Shown piece by piece: positions 50,928-60,519 of a DNA stretch of 64,000 bases; position 1 is the stretch's first letter; the number at the start of each line of letters is the position of its first letter. Made by a program: the position numbers and the translations under genes. The DNA comes from Chitinophaga rhizophila (lineage in GTDB: Bacteria; Bacteroidota; Bacteroidia; Chitinophagales; Chitinophagaceae): the NCBI RefSeq assembly GCF_019492185.1, contig NZ_JAICCF010000001.1, forward strand, positions 62,001 through 126,000, read 5' to 3'. Below the pieces are notes generated by a model. That model did not search any database and was not told the origin of the DNA. It was given only the letters and a program-made list of their open reading frames with translations.

Positions 50928-52565
50928 ATGAAATCATACTGTTTGCCGCTACTACTGCTCGGTCAGCTGAGCTGGTTACCGGGCATTGGCCAGAAAAAAG
51001 CCGCCGCTGCCTCTCCTGTTGTTAAGATTGAAAGCGGCCGGATTCAGGGTGTCATCTCCCCCGCTACAGGTATAAAAAGCTTCAAAGGCATCCCTTTCGC
51101 CCAGCCCCCTGTCGGTGACCTCCGCTGGAAAGCACCACTCCCTGAAAAAGCATGGGATACTATCCTGAAAGCGGATCGTTTCGGCCCTCGCGCCATGCAG
51201 GGTAATATCTTCGGAGACATGGGCTTCCGCTCCAATGGTATGAGCGAAGATTGCCTGTACCTCAATGTGTGGGCTCCTGCTAATCCCGCTAAAAAGAAAC
51301 TGCCTGTACTGGTGTACTTCTACGGCGGCGGCATGGTGGCCGGCGATGGCTCTGAAGCGCGTTATGACGGAGAAAGTATGGCAAGAAAAGGAATTGTATC
51401 ACTCACTGTCAATTACCGGCTGGGGGTATTTGGCCTCCTCGCACATCCTGAGCTCTCCAAGGAGGCTACATACAACGCCTCTGGCAATTATACCCTACTC
51501 GATCAGCAGGCTGCGCTTGCCTGGGTGAAGAAAAATATTGCTGCCTTCGGCGGCGATCCGGATAGAGTCACCATAGCTGGTGAATCTGCCGGTTCCATAT
51601 CCGTATCTGCGCTCATGGCCTCGCCACTGTCTAAAGAACTGCTTCATGGCGCAATCGGTGAAAGCGGCGCTATGATCCACCCGACTATGGCCCCTGTCAG
51701 CAAAGAAGAAGCAGAGAAAAACGGCGTTGCGTTTGCCAACGCTCTCGGCGTATCCGGATTAGCAGCCTTACGTGCTATTCCGGCAGAGGAGTTACTCCGC
51801 AAAGCCTCCGGACCAGGCATGCCGCCATTAGCCTGTAATGTAGATGGCTATGTATTGCCCGAGAAACCTGTAGATATCTATGCTGCAGGTAAACAGGCCC
51901 ATGTGCCGCTGCTGGTTGGCTGGAACTCCGCCGAAATACCCTACAGGGCTCTCCTCTGGAAAGATGAACCAACCACCGAAAACTATGTAAAGAAAATCAC
52001 TGAACTATACCCTGACAATACCGACGAGGTACTCCAACTCTACCCGGGTGGTACGCAGGAACAGGTCATTGCATCTGCTACAGACCTGGCAAGTGACCGG
52101 TTCATCGTATACAGCACCTGGAAATGGGCAGACCTTCATAAAGCAACCGGCGAGCAACCTGTATACCGCTACATCTTCTCCCGCCCACGCCCTGAAATGG
52201 TCCCCAAAATGGGTAATGCCCAGGCAGGACTGGCTGGCGGTGTCATCAAAACCAATACGCCGCAGCCAAAACAGGCTACTCCACTCAAAGGTGCGCCGCA
52301 TGCTGCCGAGATTGAATATGCAATGGGTAATCTGCCGCACAACAAAGTATACGCCTGGAAAAAGGACGACTTCACTGTTTCCAATACCATGCTGAACTAC
52401 TTCGCCAATTTCGTAAAAACAGGCAATCCGAATGGCACAGGATTGCCTAAATGGGAACAGGATGTTACTCCTGATTCACGATATATGAACATTGATGTGC
52501 AGTCAGGCATGAAAAAAGAAGACAACAGGAAACGCTACCTGTTCCTGGACAAAAAATATAAGTAA
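50928..52565 (+). CDS. Type B carboxylesterase, secreted
   Basis: A 545-residue alpha/beta hydrolase with a signal peptide. It has the N-terminal SFKGIPFAQPPVGDLRW and EDCLYLNVW blocks, the oxyanion hole VYFYGGGMVAGDG, nucleophile Ser in VTIAGESAGSIS, an acidic residue region near GWNSAEIPYR and the His in GAPHAAEIEYAMG. It hydrolyses carboxylic esters outside the cytoplasm. TACTTTAC about 20 bp upstream is a weak -7 box. Confidence 0.92.
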   Translation: MKSYCLPLLLLGQLSWLPGIGQKKAAAASPVVKIESGRIQGVISPATGIKSFKGIPFAQPPVGDLRWKAPLPEKAWDTILKADRFGPRAMQGNIFGDMGFRSNGMSEDCLYLNVWAPANPAKKKLPVLVYFYGGGMVAGDGSEARYDGESMARKGIVSLTVNYRLGVFGLLAHPELSKEATYNASGNYTLLDQQAALAWVKKNIAAFGGDPDRVTIAGESAGSISVSALMASPLSKELLHGAIGESGAMIHPTMAPVSKEEAEKNGVAFANALGVSGLAALRAIPAEELLRKASGPGMPPLACNVDGYVLPEKPVDIYAAGKQAHVPLLVGWNSAEIPYRALLWKDEPTTENYVKKITELYPDNTDEVLQLYPGGTQEQVIASATDLASDRFIVYSTWKWADLHKATGEQPVYRYIFSRPRPEMVPKMGNAQAGLAGGVIKTNTPQPKQATPLKGAPHAAEIEYAMGNLPHNKVYAWKKDDFTVSNTMLNYFANFVKTGNPNGTGLPKWEQDVTPDSRYMNIDVQSGMKKEDNRKRYLFLDKKYK

Positions 52566-52576
52566 CTATCCCCTCT

Positions 52577-52628
52577 CAGGAATCAGGAAGGAAACGGCAG
52601 TAATTCCCCGCTTAGTTCCTGATTCCTG
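52577..52628. repeat. Hairpin sharing its arm with the palindrome at 36572
   Basis: Perfect 13-bp arms CAGGAATCAGGAA (52577-52589) and TTCCTGATTCCTG (52616-52628) with a 26-nt loop. It lies after the carboxylesterase. The arm core TTCCTGATTCC also occurs at 36630-36640, which points to a dispersed intergenic hairpin family. Confidence 0.55.
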
Positions 52629-52677
52629 CTAATGGCTCTGGTCTGGTTGTTGCAGCATATACTATAAACCGTATCAT

Positions 52678-52953
52678 ATGATGACCCGCCAAATCACCGT
52701 ATCGTATAACGATCAGCACTACATGTACGATGTAGCTTTTGAAAGACAGCAGAATGCCACTGTTTATCATATCAAGCCGCTGTCTAAATCTGTTGCTGCC
52801 TTTCCGGAGCACTTTGATATCATCAAAGCTGATGACAATGAAGAGCCTCAGTATAACCTCCAGACACTGAGCGAGGAAGGTAAACAGATTGCAGATGTCT
52901 TATGGCAGCAGATTGCGCTGTTCCCTCCCCAGTTCAAGGGAGGCAAAGCATAA
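52678..52953 (+). CDS. Hypothetical protein, 91 residues
   Basis: A small soluble protein with a beta-rich N-terminal half (ITVSYNDQHYMYDVAFERQQN, VYHIKPLSKS) and a helical end (EEGKQIADVLWQQIALFPPQ). No family is recognised. Its stop is 4 bp from the convergent NmrA gene. It could start at either of two adjacent ATG codons. Confidence 0.65.
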   Translation: MMTRQITVSYNDQHYMYDVAFERQQNATVYHIKPLSKSVAAFPEHFDIIKADDNEEPQYNLQTLSEEGKQIADVLWQQIALFPPQFKGGKA

Positions 52954-52956
52954 GGT

Positions 52957-53835
52957 TTAACTAAAAAGGAAGGCATAATCTGCCACAAACTGCCCGAATG
53001 AACGGGCTGGTTTACCAGTTACATCCTCCACTGTAGTAGTCACGGTTGCAGCTTCATTAAGACGGTAGTGCGCATAGTCTTCCAAAAGACCTTCTGCCTG
53101 CCATTCAGGGAATCCAGCCCCTGACAAAGCCGCTTTCATAGCAGGCTCCGGCACATCAACAAAAGTAATATGACGCTGTAACACTGCGGAGAAGATCTCT
53201 GCCAGTGCTGTGTGAGTTAATGACTCCGGTCCCGTAAGATCGTATACAGCATTCGCATGCCCATCCGTTGTTAATACTACTGCTGCTACGGCTGCAATAT
53301 CCCTGATGTCTATCAGTGAGATCCTTGCGTCGCCTGCCGCGGCAAAGAATCTATTATCAGCTTTGATCGGATCCTTAAAACCAAGCAGTCCCTGCATGAA
53401 CAGGTTAGGTCGAAGAAATGTATAGGTTATACCCGATGCTATAATCGCTGCCTCCGCAGCAGCATGATACCGTAAGAATCTTACGGGAGAATCGCTGTGT
53501 GCCGCCCACTGTGATAGCTTCACCAGATGTTTTACGCCAGCCGCCTTTGCTGCTGCTACAAACCGGAGCTGCTGCGCTTCTGCCTGTTCTGAAGAATTGG
53601 TCAGCAGGAAAGCTTTTTCTATACCCTTCAGCGCTGCTTTCAACGATTGTGCATCATCGAAGTCGCCCTGTACGAGCGTCACGCCAGGTAGTTGCCCCAG
53701 ATCCTTTGCACGATCGGGAGAACGTACCATTGCGTTTACGGCAATGCCTTGTGCAGACAGCTGCCTGATAAGTTCCGTGCCAATACTGCCGGTAGCGCCT
53801 GTAATAAGAATAGTTGCTGATGTTTGTGTTGACAT
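52957..53835 (-). CDS. NmrA/HSCARG-like NAD(P)-binding protein
   Basis: A 292-residue atypical short-chain dehydrogenase. The dinucleotide motif is ILITGATGSIGTELIRQL, followed by VRSPDRAKDL, GIEKAFLLTNSSEQAE, KHLVKLSQWAAHSDSPV and YTFLRPNLFMQGLL. It lacks the Tyr-x3-Lys pair of catalytic SDRs in the usual place. Homologues include redox sensors and azoreductase-like quinone reductases (QorB). The substrate is unknown. Confidence 0.85.
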   Translation of the reverse strand: MSTQTSATILITGATGSIGTELIRQLSAQGIAVNAMVRSPDRAKDLGQLPGVTLVQGDFDDAQSLKAALKGIEKAFLLTNSSEQAEAQQLRFVAAAKAAGVKHLVKLSQWAAHSDSPVRFLRYHAAAEAAIIASGITYTFLRPNLFMQGLLGFKDPIKADNRFFAAAGDARISLIDIRDIAAVAAVVLTTDGHANAVYDLTGPESLTHTALAEIFSAVLQRHITFVDVPEPAMKAALSGAGFPEWQAEGLLEDYAHYRLNEAATVTTTVEDVTGKPARSFGQFVADYAFLFS

Positions 53836-53922
53836 GTTAGTTGCGTTTTTGTTTGATCAATCATTGACATGTCAAATGTAGCATCAGCCACTTTCCTGGT
53901 ATTGTACGAAAACGAAATGAGG

Positions 53923-55611
53923 TTATTTGCCGGGCTTAGGTAGTACATGATGGCTACGTGCCCATTTACCCCACTCACCATCCAGCATTTTTACAATCGC
54001 AGGATGCGCCGCCGCCACATCATTCAGTTCGGTTTCGTCCTTCTCCGTATCATAGAGCTGCCATGTTTTGTCACCATTCCGCATCACCATCTTCCACTGT
54101 CCGCTACGGATATATCTCGCTCCGAAATGCTCATTGCATAGTATAGTATGTCCGCGCATCGTTTTGTTGTGTAAAACTGGCTTCAGACTGATACCCTGCA
54201 TGGGTACGATCTGCTGCCCCTTATAAACAGCTGGATAGCGCGCACCGGCAATATCTGTAAATGTTGCCATCAGATCCATTACATGTCCGGGCTGCCGGCT
54301 GATACTGCCTTTCCTGGCTTTGATACCTGCCGGCCAGTAGGCAATGAATGGTGTGCGTACACCACCTTCATATGACTCGGCTTTGGCGTAACGGAAAGGC
54401 GTATTGGCTACATTGGCCCATCTACGGCCTATGGAAGTATAGGTGGTCTCCGGACCAGGCATCACTTCTTTGTTGACAGCATACACAATCCTTTGTCCAT
54501 TACGTGTTTTGTCAGGACGGTCAAAGCCTGGACCGTAACGCGCACAGTCTTCCGGACTTGCTCCATTATCACTGAGGAATATGACCAGTGTATTATCCAG
54601 TTTCCCAGTCACTCTCAATGCCTGGATGATCCGCCCGATACCCTGATCCATTCTGTCAATCATTGCCGCATGTACGGCCATTGCTCTCGCATCCCAGGCA
54701 GTGTCCGGGTTCTGCTCCCACGTCAGCTCATTGTCTATACGTGGCGACAACGGCGCAGTAGCCGTATCAATCAGTCCGAGTTGTTGCATACGCCTGTAGC
54801 GTCTCTCTCTGATTACATCCCAGCCGCTTTTGTAACTATCCTTGTACCTTTCAATATCTTCCGGCAATGCCTGTAAAGGCCAGTGCGGAGCCGTCTGCGC
54901 AACATACAGAAAGAACGGCTGTTCACTGCCGGCGAAAGCTTTAATATAGGCGACAGCGGTATCATTAATAGCATCAGTATGATAGTATCCTGCAGGTACC
55001 TGCTCAACCGGTTTTGTACCACTTACCAGACTGAATGGATCAAAGAAATCTACCACTCCCCAGATGTTGCCGAAGTATTTTTCAAAGCCACGGTTAACCG
55101 GGTATTGTTCTACCGGCGAAAAGTAAGGATGTACTGTCTGATGATTTAACCAATCCATCTGTGCCTTTGCCGGCTGCTGTTCTATGGTATTGGAAACATG
55201 CCATTTGCCTGACATACCGGTATGATAACCTGCGGCCTGCAGCACTTCCGCGATAGTGACTACGTTGTTGGTCAGCCGGCCATGATATCCCGGCGTATTC
55301 CTTTCTGCCGTCATCTCGCCAATACCTGCGGTATGATTGTATACCCCGGTCAGCAAAGACGCCCTTGTGGGGCAACAACGGGAGGTATTGTAAAAACGGG
55401 ACATGCGGATGCCGCCGGCAGCCAGGCTGTCAAGATGCGGTGTCTGTATCTCTCCGCCGTAGCATCCCAGGTCAGAGTATCCCAGATCATCTGCCAGGAT
55501 CAGCACAATATTAGGCCGTTGGTCTTTCTTCTGTTGAGCAATAGCCGGCGTAGTACCTGCCAGGGATAACGCGGCTATAGAGATCAGGATTAACAAAAGC
55601 AGTTGTTTCAT
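53923..55611 (-). CDS. Secreted arylsulfatase-family sulfatase
   Basis: A 562-residue sulfatase with signal peptide (MKQLLLLILISIAAL ... PAIAQ). The active site is Cys79 in SRCCPTRASLLTG (C-x-P-x-R), which is converted to formylglycine by a maturase not seen here. Metal-binding Asp residues are in LILADDLGYSD, and Asp/Asn occur in LVIFLSDNGASPEDCARYG. The start at 55611 begins the signal peptide; ATG 55683 adds 24 non-signal residues. It acts on sulfated glycans or aryl sulfates in the periplasm. Confidence 0.92.
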   Translation of the reverse strand: MKQLLLLILISIAALSLAGTTPAIAQQKKDQRPNIVLILADDLGYSDLGCYGGEIQTPHLDSLAAGGIRMSRFYNTSRCCPTRASLLTGVYNHTAGIGEMTAERNTPGYHGRLTNNVVTIAEVLQAAGYHTGMSGKWHVSNTIEQQPAKAQMDWLNHQTVHPYFSPVEQYPVNRGFEKYFGNIWGVVDFFDPFSLVSGTKPVEQVPAGYYHTDAINDTAVAYIKAFAGSEQPFFLYVAQTAPHWPLQALPEDIERYKDSYKSGWDVIRERRYRRMQQLGLIDTATAPLSPRIDNELTWEQNPDTAWDARAMAVHAAMIDRMDQGIGRIIQALRVTGKLDNTLVIFLSDNGASPEDCARYGPGFDRPDKTRNGQRIVYAVNKEVMPGPETTYTSIGRRWANVANTPFRYAKAESYEGGVRTPFIAYWPAGIKARKGSISRQPGHVMDLMATFTDIAGARYPAVYKGQQIVPMQGISLKPVLHNKTMRGHTILCNEHFGARYIRSGQWKMVMRNGDKTWQLYDTEKDETELNDVAAAHPAIVKMLDGEWGKWARSHHVLPKPGK

Positions 55612-55640
55612 AATCGTGAACAGTTTAATGGGTCCGACAC

Positions 55641-55648
55641 CCAAAATA
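55641..55648 (-). promoter_or_regulatory. Possible -7 promoter box of the sulfatase gene
   Basis: The minus strand reads TATTTTGG, one mismatch to TAnnTTTG, about 30 bp before the sulfatase ATG. Confidence 0.3.
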
Positions 55649-55780
55649 GTTAAAGGGGGAAGAATTTCATAGTTATCCTTCACGGATCTCTGGTCAGGAT
55701 AAAAATAGCATTAGAATAACTGGCTCTCCGGATGCCAGAATGACTGTTCCGATATAGCTATTTCAAAAGGGAGTAGTCAG

Positions 55781-55835
55781 GACGAAGTGTGGACGAACAA
55801 GCGACGAACTAGCGACGGCCAAGCGACGAACAAGG
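55781..55835. repeat. 11-bp tandem repeat, five units
   Basis: Five consecutive 11-base units: GACGAAGTGTG, GACGAACAAGC, GACGAACTAGC, GACGGCCAAGC, GACGAACAAGG. The first is degenerate and the GACGA core is kept in four of five. It lies in the 463-bp intergenic region 55612-56074, 170 bp upstream of the sulfatase start. No gene is seen in the rest of that region. Confidence 0.75.
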
Positions 55836-55982
55836 GAAGGTCAGAAAACTGCGCTGTCAGTGCAATGGAGTGGGTTTTTCAGCTCTTTTTTGTGAAAATG
55901 GAGGATATTGGGGACTGTTAAACTGCCATAAAGACATAATTCCGGAGAGATATCCGGCGGTTATAATTACCAGCAATTAAGA

Positions 55983-56012
55983 GGGTACGATGCCTATAGC
56001 TGCATCGTACCC
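55983..56012 (-). terminator. Hairpin terminator of the starch utilisation operon
   Basis: A perfect 11-bp stem GGGTACGATGC (55983-55993) and GCATCGTACCC (56002-56012) with an 8-nt loop, about 60 bp after the MFS stop on the minus strand. A short T-containing stretch (TCTTAATT) follows on minus. Confidence 0.55.
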
Positions 56013-56074
56013 CTGGACATTCATTGTTGATTGGTCGAATAAAGTACGTTTAGATTTGTGTTGGCCGTATTGGC

Positions 56075-57448
56075 TTAAGCAACACCATAAGTTGACACCA
56101 ATTGTTCTGCAGCTTTCTTTTCTCTATCCTTCACATTCAATACCGCTATAGCAGCTATGATCATGAATGCGCCACCCATGACCAAGGCAAAGATCGCTTC
56201 TCCGGCAAACAGGTGTTTTACGATCATGCCGCCAAAGATGCCGTTAACGATTTGCGGGAAGGTGATAAAGAAGTTGAATATTCCCATATAAACACCCGTT
56301 TTGTGTGAGGGTATAACACCAGATAGAATGGCGTATGGCGTAGACAGAATGCTGCCCCAGGCCATCCCGATACCAATCATAGGCCATACCAGCAGGTCAG
56401 GGTTTTGTATGAAATAAAATGAGATCATGGATAATCCACCTGCCGTAAGAGAGATAGCATGTGCTATCTTACGGGAGGTTCTGCGGGCAATAGCGGGTAG
56501 TACCAACGCATACACAGCCGATACCGCACTATAGATACTGAACAGGAAACCGACCTTATTACCGGCATCTGCGAAGAGTGCAGAAGAGGTATCCTGCGGA
56601 GCCACCTTGTAGATATGATGCGCTACTGCGGGCGTAGTAAATACCCACATAGAGAATAGTGCAAACCATGAACAGAACTGTACCAGTCCCAGTTGCTTCA
56701 TTGCAGATGGCATGTGGGAGAAATCCTTCAGGATGGTTTTCAATCCGCCGCTATGCTGCTCTGCTGCCTGCTCAGGATTAAATTTGGCAAACTCCTCCGG
56801 AGAATACTCTTTTGAAGTTACGATGGACCAGAGGATGGTCGCCAGCAGTACCAATGCGCCTACATAAAATGAATAGATCACATTATCCGGCACTACGCCC
56901 GGCGCGGCAGTCTTGGATACTCCCATATATTCTGCCAGCAGGAAAGGCAGAGAAGAGCCTAATACAGCACCGGCCCCGATCAGGAATGTCTGCGCCGAGA
57001 AGCCCTGGCTACGCTGTTCATCGGGCAGGTTATCTGCAACTAATGCCCGGAAGGGTTCCATGGCCACGTTGATAGAGGCATCCATTAAAGTGAGCATACC
57101 TGCTCCTATCAATACAGGCGGTAATACCGCTGCCAGCAGAGAAGAATTGGGCAGCAGCATCAGCGCCAGCGCCGTTGCTATAGCACCCACCAGGAAGTAT
57201 GGTCTGCGGCGTCCCAGCCGGTTCCAGGTACGATCGCTGTAGTGACCGATAATCGGTTGTACAATCATTCCGGTCAGCGGGGCTGCCAGCCAGAAAAGTG
57301 ACAGGTGTTCTACCTCTGCTCCATAGGTTTGTAAAATACGGGATGCATTTCCGTTCTGTAAGGCAAAACCAAACTGGATACCGAAAAAGCCCATGCTCAT
57401 GTTCCATATGCGCGCAGCAGACAACCGCGGCTTAGCCATTCCTTTCAT
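56075..57448 (-). CDS. MFS permease, SLC45/maltose-transporter type
   Basis: A 457-residue, twelve-helix transporter. Family cues are WNMSMGFFGIQFGFALQNG at the N-terminus, PIIGHYSDRTWNRLGRRRPYF after helix 2, and WGSILSTPYAILSGVIP in the second half, all typical of the SLC45 sugar:proton symporter branch. It is last in the starch operon, 12 bp after the GH65 gene. It would bring maltose or maltodextrins across the inner membrane for phosphorolysis. Confidence 0.88.
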   Translation of the reverse strand: MKGMAKPRLSAARIWNMSMGFFGIQFGFALQNGNASRILQTYGAEVEHLSLFWLAAPLTGMIVQPIIGHYSDRTWNRLGRRRPYFLVGAIATALALMLLPNSSLLAAVLPPVLIGAGMLTLMDASINVAMEPFRALVADNLPDEQRSQGFSAQTFLIGAGAVLGSSLPFLLAEYMGVSKTAAPGVVPDNVIYSFYVGALVLLATILWSIVTSKEYSPEEFAKFNPEQAAEQHSGGLKTILKDFSHMPSAMKQLGLVQFCSWFALFSMWVFTTPAVAHHIYKVAPQDTSSALFADAGNKVGFLFSIYSAVSAVYALVLPAIARRTSRKIAHAISLTAGGLSMISFYFIQNPDLLVWPMIGIGMAWGSILSTPYAILSGVIPSHKTGVYMGIFNFFITFPQIVNGIFGGMIVKHLFAGEAIFALVMGGAFMIIAAIAVLNVKDREKKAAEQLVSTYGVA

Positions 57449-57460
57449 GGGATTGATATT

Positions 57461-59785
57461 TTAGTTAACTAAATTTCCTTGCTTCGTTGTAACCGTCTTG
57501 CCGGCAGGTACTTCTATCGCTTCTCCGTATACCAGCACGGTGATATCTTTCGTTGAATCGTTTTCAATGTTTACACCTTGCTGATTGACCTTCACCTTCA
57601 GTATCCTTCCACGGAAACGTATATTGAAAGCGAATGACTGCCATTTACCCGGCAGGAATGGGGTAAATTGTAACTGGCCATCCCTTACACGCATACCGGC
57701 AAAGCCTTCTACTACACTCATCCATGTACCTGCCATAGAAGTAATATGGAGGCCGTCTTCCGTATCATTGTTATAGTCATCCAGATCCAGACGGGAAGTA
57801 CGGAGATAGAACTCGTGCGCCCGCTTTTCATCACCCAGTTTAGCTGCCAGTATAGCGTGTACACAGGGTGATAAGGAGCTTTCATGTACGGTACGCGGCT
57901 CGTAGAAATCAAAGTTCCTGCGCAGGGTATCCATGTCGTATCTGTCTTCCAGGAAATACAGCCCCTGTAATACATCTGCCTGTTTGATATAGCAGGAACG
58001 CAGGATACGGTCCCAGCTCCACTTCTGGTTCAGCGGCCGTTGTGCCGGATCCAGGTCCTTTACCAGGATCTGTTCTTTGTCCATATAACCGTCCTGCTGC
58101 AGGAATACGCCCTGTTGTTCATCCACAGGATAGTACATGTTATCAATTACATGCTGCCACTTTTCCAGCTCCTGACTGGCATCGAAAGCAGTCTGTCTGA
58201 TTATCGCCTCATACCTGTCTGCCGCTGTTGCCTTGACATGCTCTAAGGCTTCTGTCGCGTATTGCAGGCACCAGGTAGCCATAGTATTGGTATACCAGTT
58301 ATTGTTAACGTTATTCTCGTATTCGTTGGGACCGGTTACACCCAGCATCACGTACTGGCTGCGGGCCTCACTCCAGTTCACGCGCTGCGCCCAGAAGCGG
58401 GCGATACCAATCAGTACCTCTGCGCCATATTCGGCCAGATAGGCAGCATCGCCGGTGTAGCGAATGTAGTTATAAATAGCAAAAGCGATGGCAGCGTTAC
58501 GGTGTATTTCTTCAAAGGTGATCTCCCACTCATTATGGCACTCCTCCCCGTTCATAGTCACCATCGGGTATAGCGCAGCGCCATTATTAAAGCCTAGCTT
58601 AGCTGCATTCTCTATGGCCTTACCCAGCTGTTTATAACGATATACCAGCAGATTACGGGCTACCTGTGGTTCGGCAGTGGCCAGATAGAAAGGTATACAA
58701 TAAGCTTCCGTATCCCAATAGGTAGAGCCGCCATATTTCTCACCTGTGAATCCTTTAGGCCCGATATTCAGCCTTGCATCTTCACCGGTGTAGGTCTGGT
58801 TAAGCTGGAAGATATTAAAACGGATGCCCTGTTGTGCCGCAGGATCTCCTTCAATGATAATATCGCTTTCCTTCCATTTCATGGCCCATGCCGCAGCCTG
58901 CTCCTGCAGCATAACTTCAAAACCTTTAACAGCAGCCTTGTTTACTGCCAGTTCACAGTTGTTGGCCAGTGCGGCTATTGCATGATTTTCTGATGAGAGA
59001 TTGGCAGCGTATTTATAGATAATCGTCTCCTGTCCTTCATTCACCTGCACAGTAGTAACAAGACCTACATACTTTTCGCGTTGTACCGGCGTAACCTGCA
59101 AGGGAAGTGGTTTACCTTCCTGGTGAATGTTGAACTGCATACCTGTACATACCTGGAAACCGGTCTTTTTGGTTTTCATGGTGATGAAAGCGCTGGTATG
59201 CTGAACAGTGGCTGATACCTCCTCCCAGAACTTCTCATCGTAGTTGGCATCCTGGTTTTTAATATCCCCGTCGATTGAACTGGTTACTTCCAGCGCACCG
59301 CTGAAATTCACCGGGGTGATGCTGTACCGGATAGCGCCGGTTTCATCCTGCACAATACTACAGAAACGGGTGGCCGTCACCCTGACCTGTTTACCACTTG
59401 CCAGCGTTGCAGTGAAAGACCTTTGCAGATATCCTTCCTGCATATTCAGCACCCGGCGGAAATCATTCACCTGCGCCGTATGCAGGTCCAGCACTTCCCC
59501 ATCAATACGAAGGCCGATACCTATCCAGTTGGCGGCATTCAGTACTTTGGCAAAGTATTCCGGATAACCATTCTTCCACCAGCCCACACGGGTCTTGTCA
59601 GGGTAGTATACACCTGCTACGTAGTTCCCCTGTAATGTTTCTCCGGAATAGGTTTCTTCAAAGTTGGCGCGTTGGCCCATGCGGCCGTTACCGAGGCTGA
59701 AGATGCTCTCGGATATTTTATTATAATGGGGTACAAAACCTTCTTCGATAATGTTCCACCCGTCTACTTTTATGTATTGCTTCAT
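57461..59785 (-). CDS. GH65 glycoside phosphorylase (maltose phosphorylase-like)
   Basis: A 774-residue enzyme. The N-terminal beta-sandwich begins VDGWNIIEEGFVPHYN with SLGNGRMGQRANFEE. The (alpha/alpha)6 catalytic domain has YGGSTYWDTEAYC and the catalytic Glu region MNGEECHNEWEITFEEIHRN, and the C-terminal part has RTVHESSLSPCVHAILA. It phosphorolyses an alpha-glucoside, most likely maltose, to beta-glucose-1-phosphate and glucose. The start at 59785 (MKQYIKVDGW) fits the family. Neighbouring beta-phosphoglucomutase supports a beta-Glc-1-P product; trehalose or kojibiose specificity cannot be excluded. Confidence 0.92.
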   Translation of the reverse strand: MKQYIKVDGWNIIEEGFVPHYNKISESIFSLGNGRMGQRANFEETYSGETLQGNYVAGVYYPDKTRVGWWKNGYPEYFAKVLNAANWIGIGLRIDGEVLDLHTAQVNDFRRVLNMQEGYLQRSFTATLASGKQVRVTATRFCSIVQDETGAIRYSITPVNFSGALEVTSSIDGDIKNQDANYDEKFWEEVSATVQHTSAFITMKTKKTGFQVCTGMQFNIHQEGKPLPLQVTPVQREKYVGLVTTVQVNEGQETIIYKYAANLSSENHAIAALANNCELAVNKAAVKGFEVMLQEQAAAWAMKWKESDIIIEGDPAAQQGIRFNIFQLNQTYTGEDARLNIGPKGFTGEKYGGSTYWDTEAYCIPFYLATAEPQVARNLLVYRYKQLGKAIENAAKLGFNNGAALYPMVTMNGEECHNEWEITFEEIHRNAAIAFAIYNYIRYTGDAAYLAEYGAEVLIGIARFWAQRVNWSEARSQYVMLGVTGPNEYENNVNNNWYTNTMATWCLQYATEALEHVKATAADRYEAIIRQTAFDASQELEKWQHVIDNMYYPVDEQQGVFLQQDGYMDKEQILVKDLDPAQRPLNQKWSWDRILRSCYIKQADVLQGLYFLEDRYDMDTLRRNFDFYEPRTVHESSLSPCVHAILAAKLGDEKRAHEFYLRTSRLDLDDYNNDTEDGLHITSMAGTWMSVVEGFAGMRVRDGQLQFTPFLPGKWQSFAFNIRFRGRILKVKVNQQGVNIENDSTKDITVLVYGEAIEVPAGKTVTTKQGNLVN

Positions 59786-59829
59786 GACGCTGATGAATGG
59801 CACCTTTTGCGAAATGCAATCGGTATTGT

Positions 59830-60489
59830 TTATTTTGAGTATAAGTTGGTCAGTGTTTGCATATTGATCTGCTCCAGGCTGCTCACTACCAGGTCTGCCG
59901 CACCAAGTACGTCCTGCTCTCCCAATCCGACAACCTTCATATTGGCCGCCTGTGCTGCCTGTACCCCCGCAATCGCATCTTCAAATACGATACACTTCTC
60001 TGGTGATATCTGCAAGGCTTCTGCACCTTTCAGGAATACTTCAGGATCGGGCTTGGAAGCTGTAACAGTATTCCCATCTACCAGTACTTCAAACAAAGGC
60101 AGGATGCCTACCTTTTCGAGTATGACGGTAGCATTCTTGCTGGCAGATCCCAGGGCGGTTCTGATACCGGCCGCTCTCAGGCTTTCCAGTAGTTCTTTAG
60201 TACCCGGCAGAATTTCTTCCGGCGTCATATGGTTGATCATTTCAACATACCAGTCATTCTTACGGGTAGCCAGTACCTGTTGTTCTTCGGCCGTCTTCTC
60301 AATACCGCCCCACTCCAGGATCAGCTCCAGTGATTTCACTCTGCTGATTCCTTTTAGCTTCTCATTCTGCGCTTCGGTGAAATTGAATCCTAACTCATTG
60401 GCCAGTCTTTTCCAGGCTTTGAAATGGTAGACAGCGGTATCCACGATCACCCCATCCAGGTCAAAGATGCATGCTTCAAATACTTGCAT
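59830..60489 (-). CDS. pgmB: Beta-phosphoglucomutase
   Basis: A 219-residue HAD enzyme. The nucleophile motif is CIFDLDGVIVDTAVYHFKAW, followed by cap residues in LKGISRVKSLELIL, motif II ALGSASKNA, Lys in ASKPDPEVF and motif IV VFEDAIAGVQAA. It converts beta-glucose-1-phosphate to glucose-6-phosphate. Its place between the amylase and GH65 genes gives a direct route from maltose to glycolysis. Confidence 0.95.
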   Translation of the reverse strand: MQVFEACIFDLDGVIVDTAVYHFKAWKRLANELGFNFTEAQNEKLKGISRVKSLELILEWGGIEKTAEEQQVLATRKNDWYVEMINHMTPEEILPGTKELLESLRAAGIRTALGSASKNATVILEKVGILPLFEVLVDGNTVTASKPDPEVFLKGAEALQISPEKCIVFEDAIAGVQAAQAANMKVVGLGEQDVLGAADLVVSSLEQINMQTLTNLYSK

Positions 60490-60519
60490 ATATTCAGATA
60501 AAATCTTGTGATAAATAAT

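Noticed and set aside
55781-55835. CRISPR array
   Set aside because: Units are only 11 bp and directly adjacent, with no spacers and no cas genes in the window.
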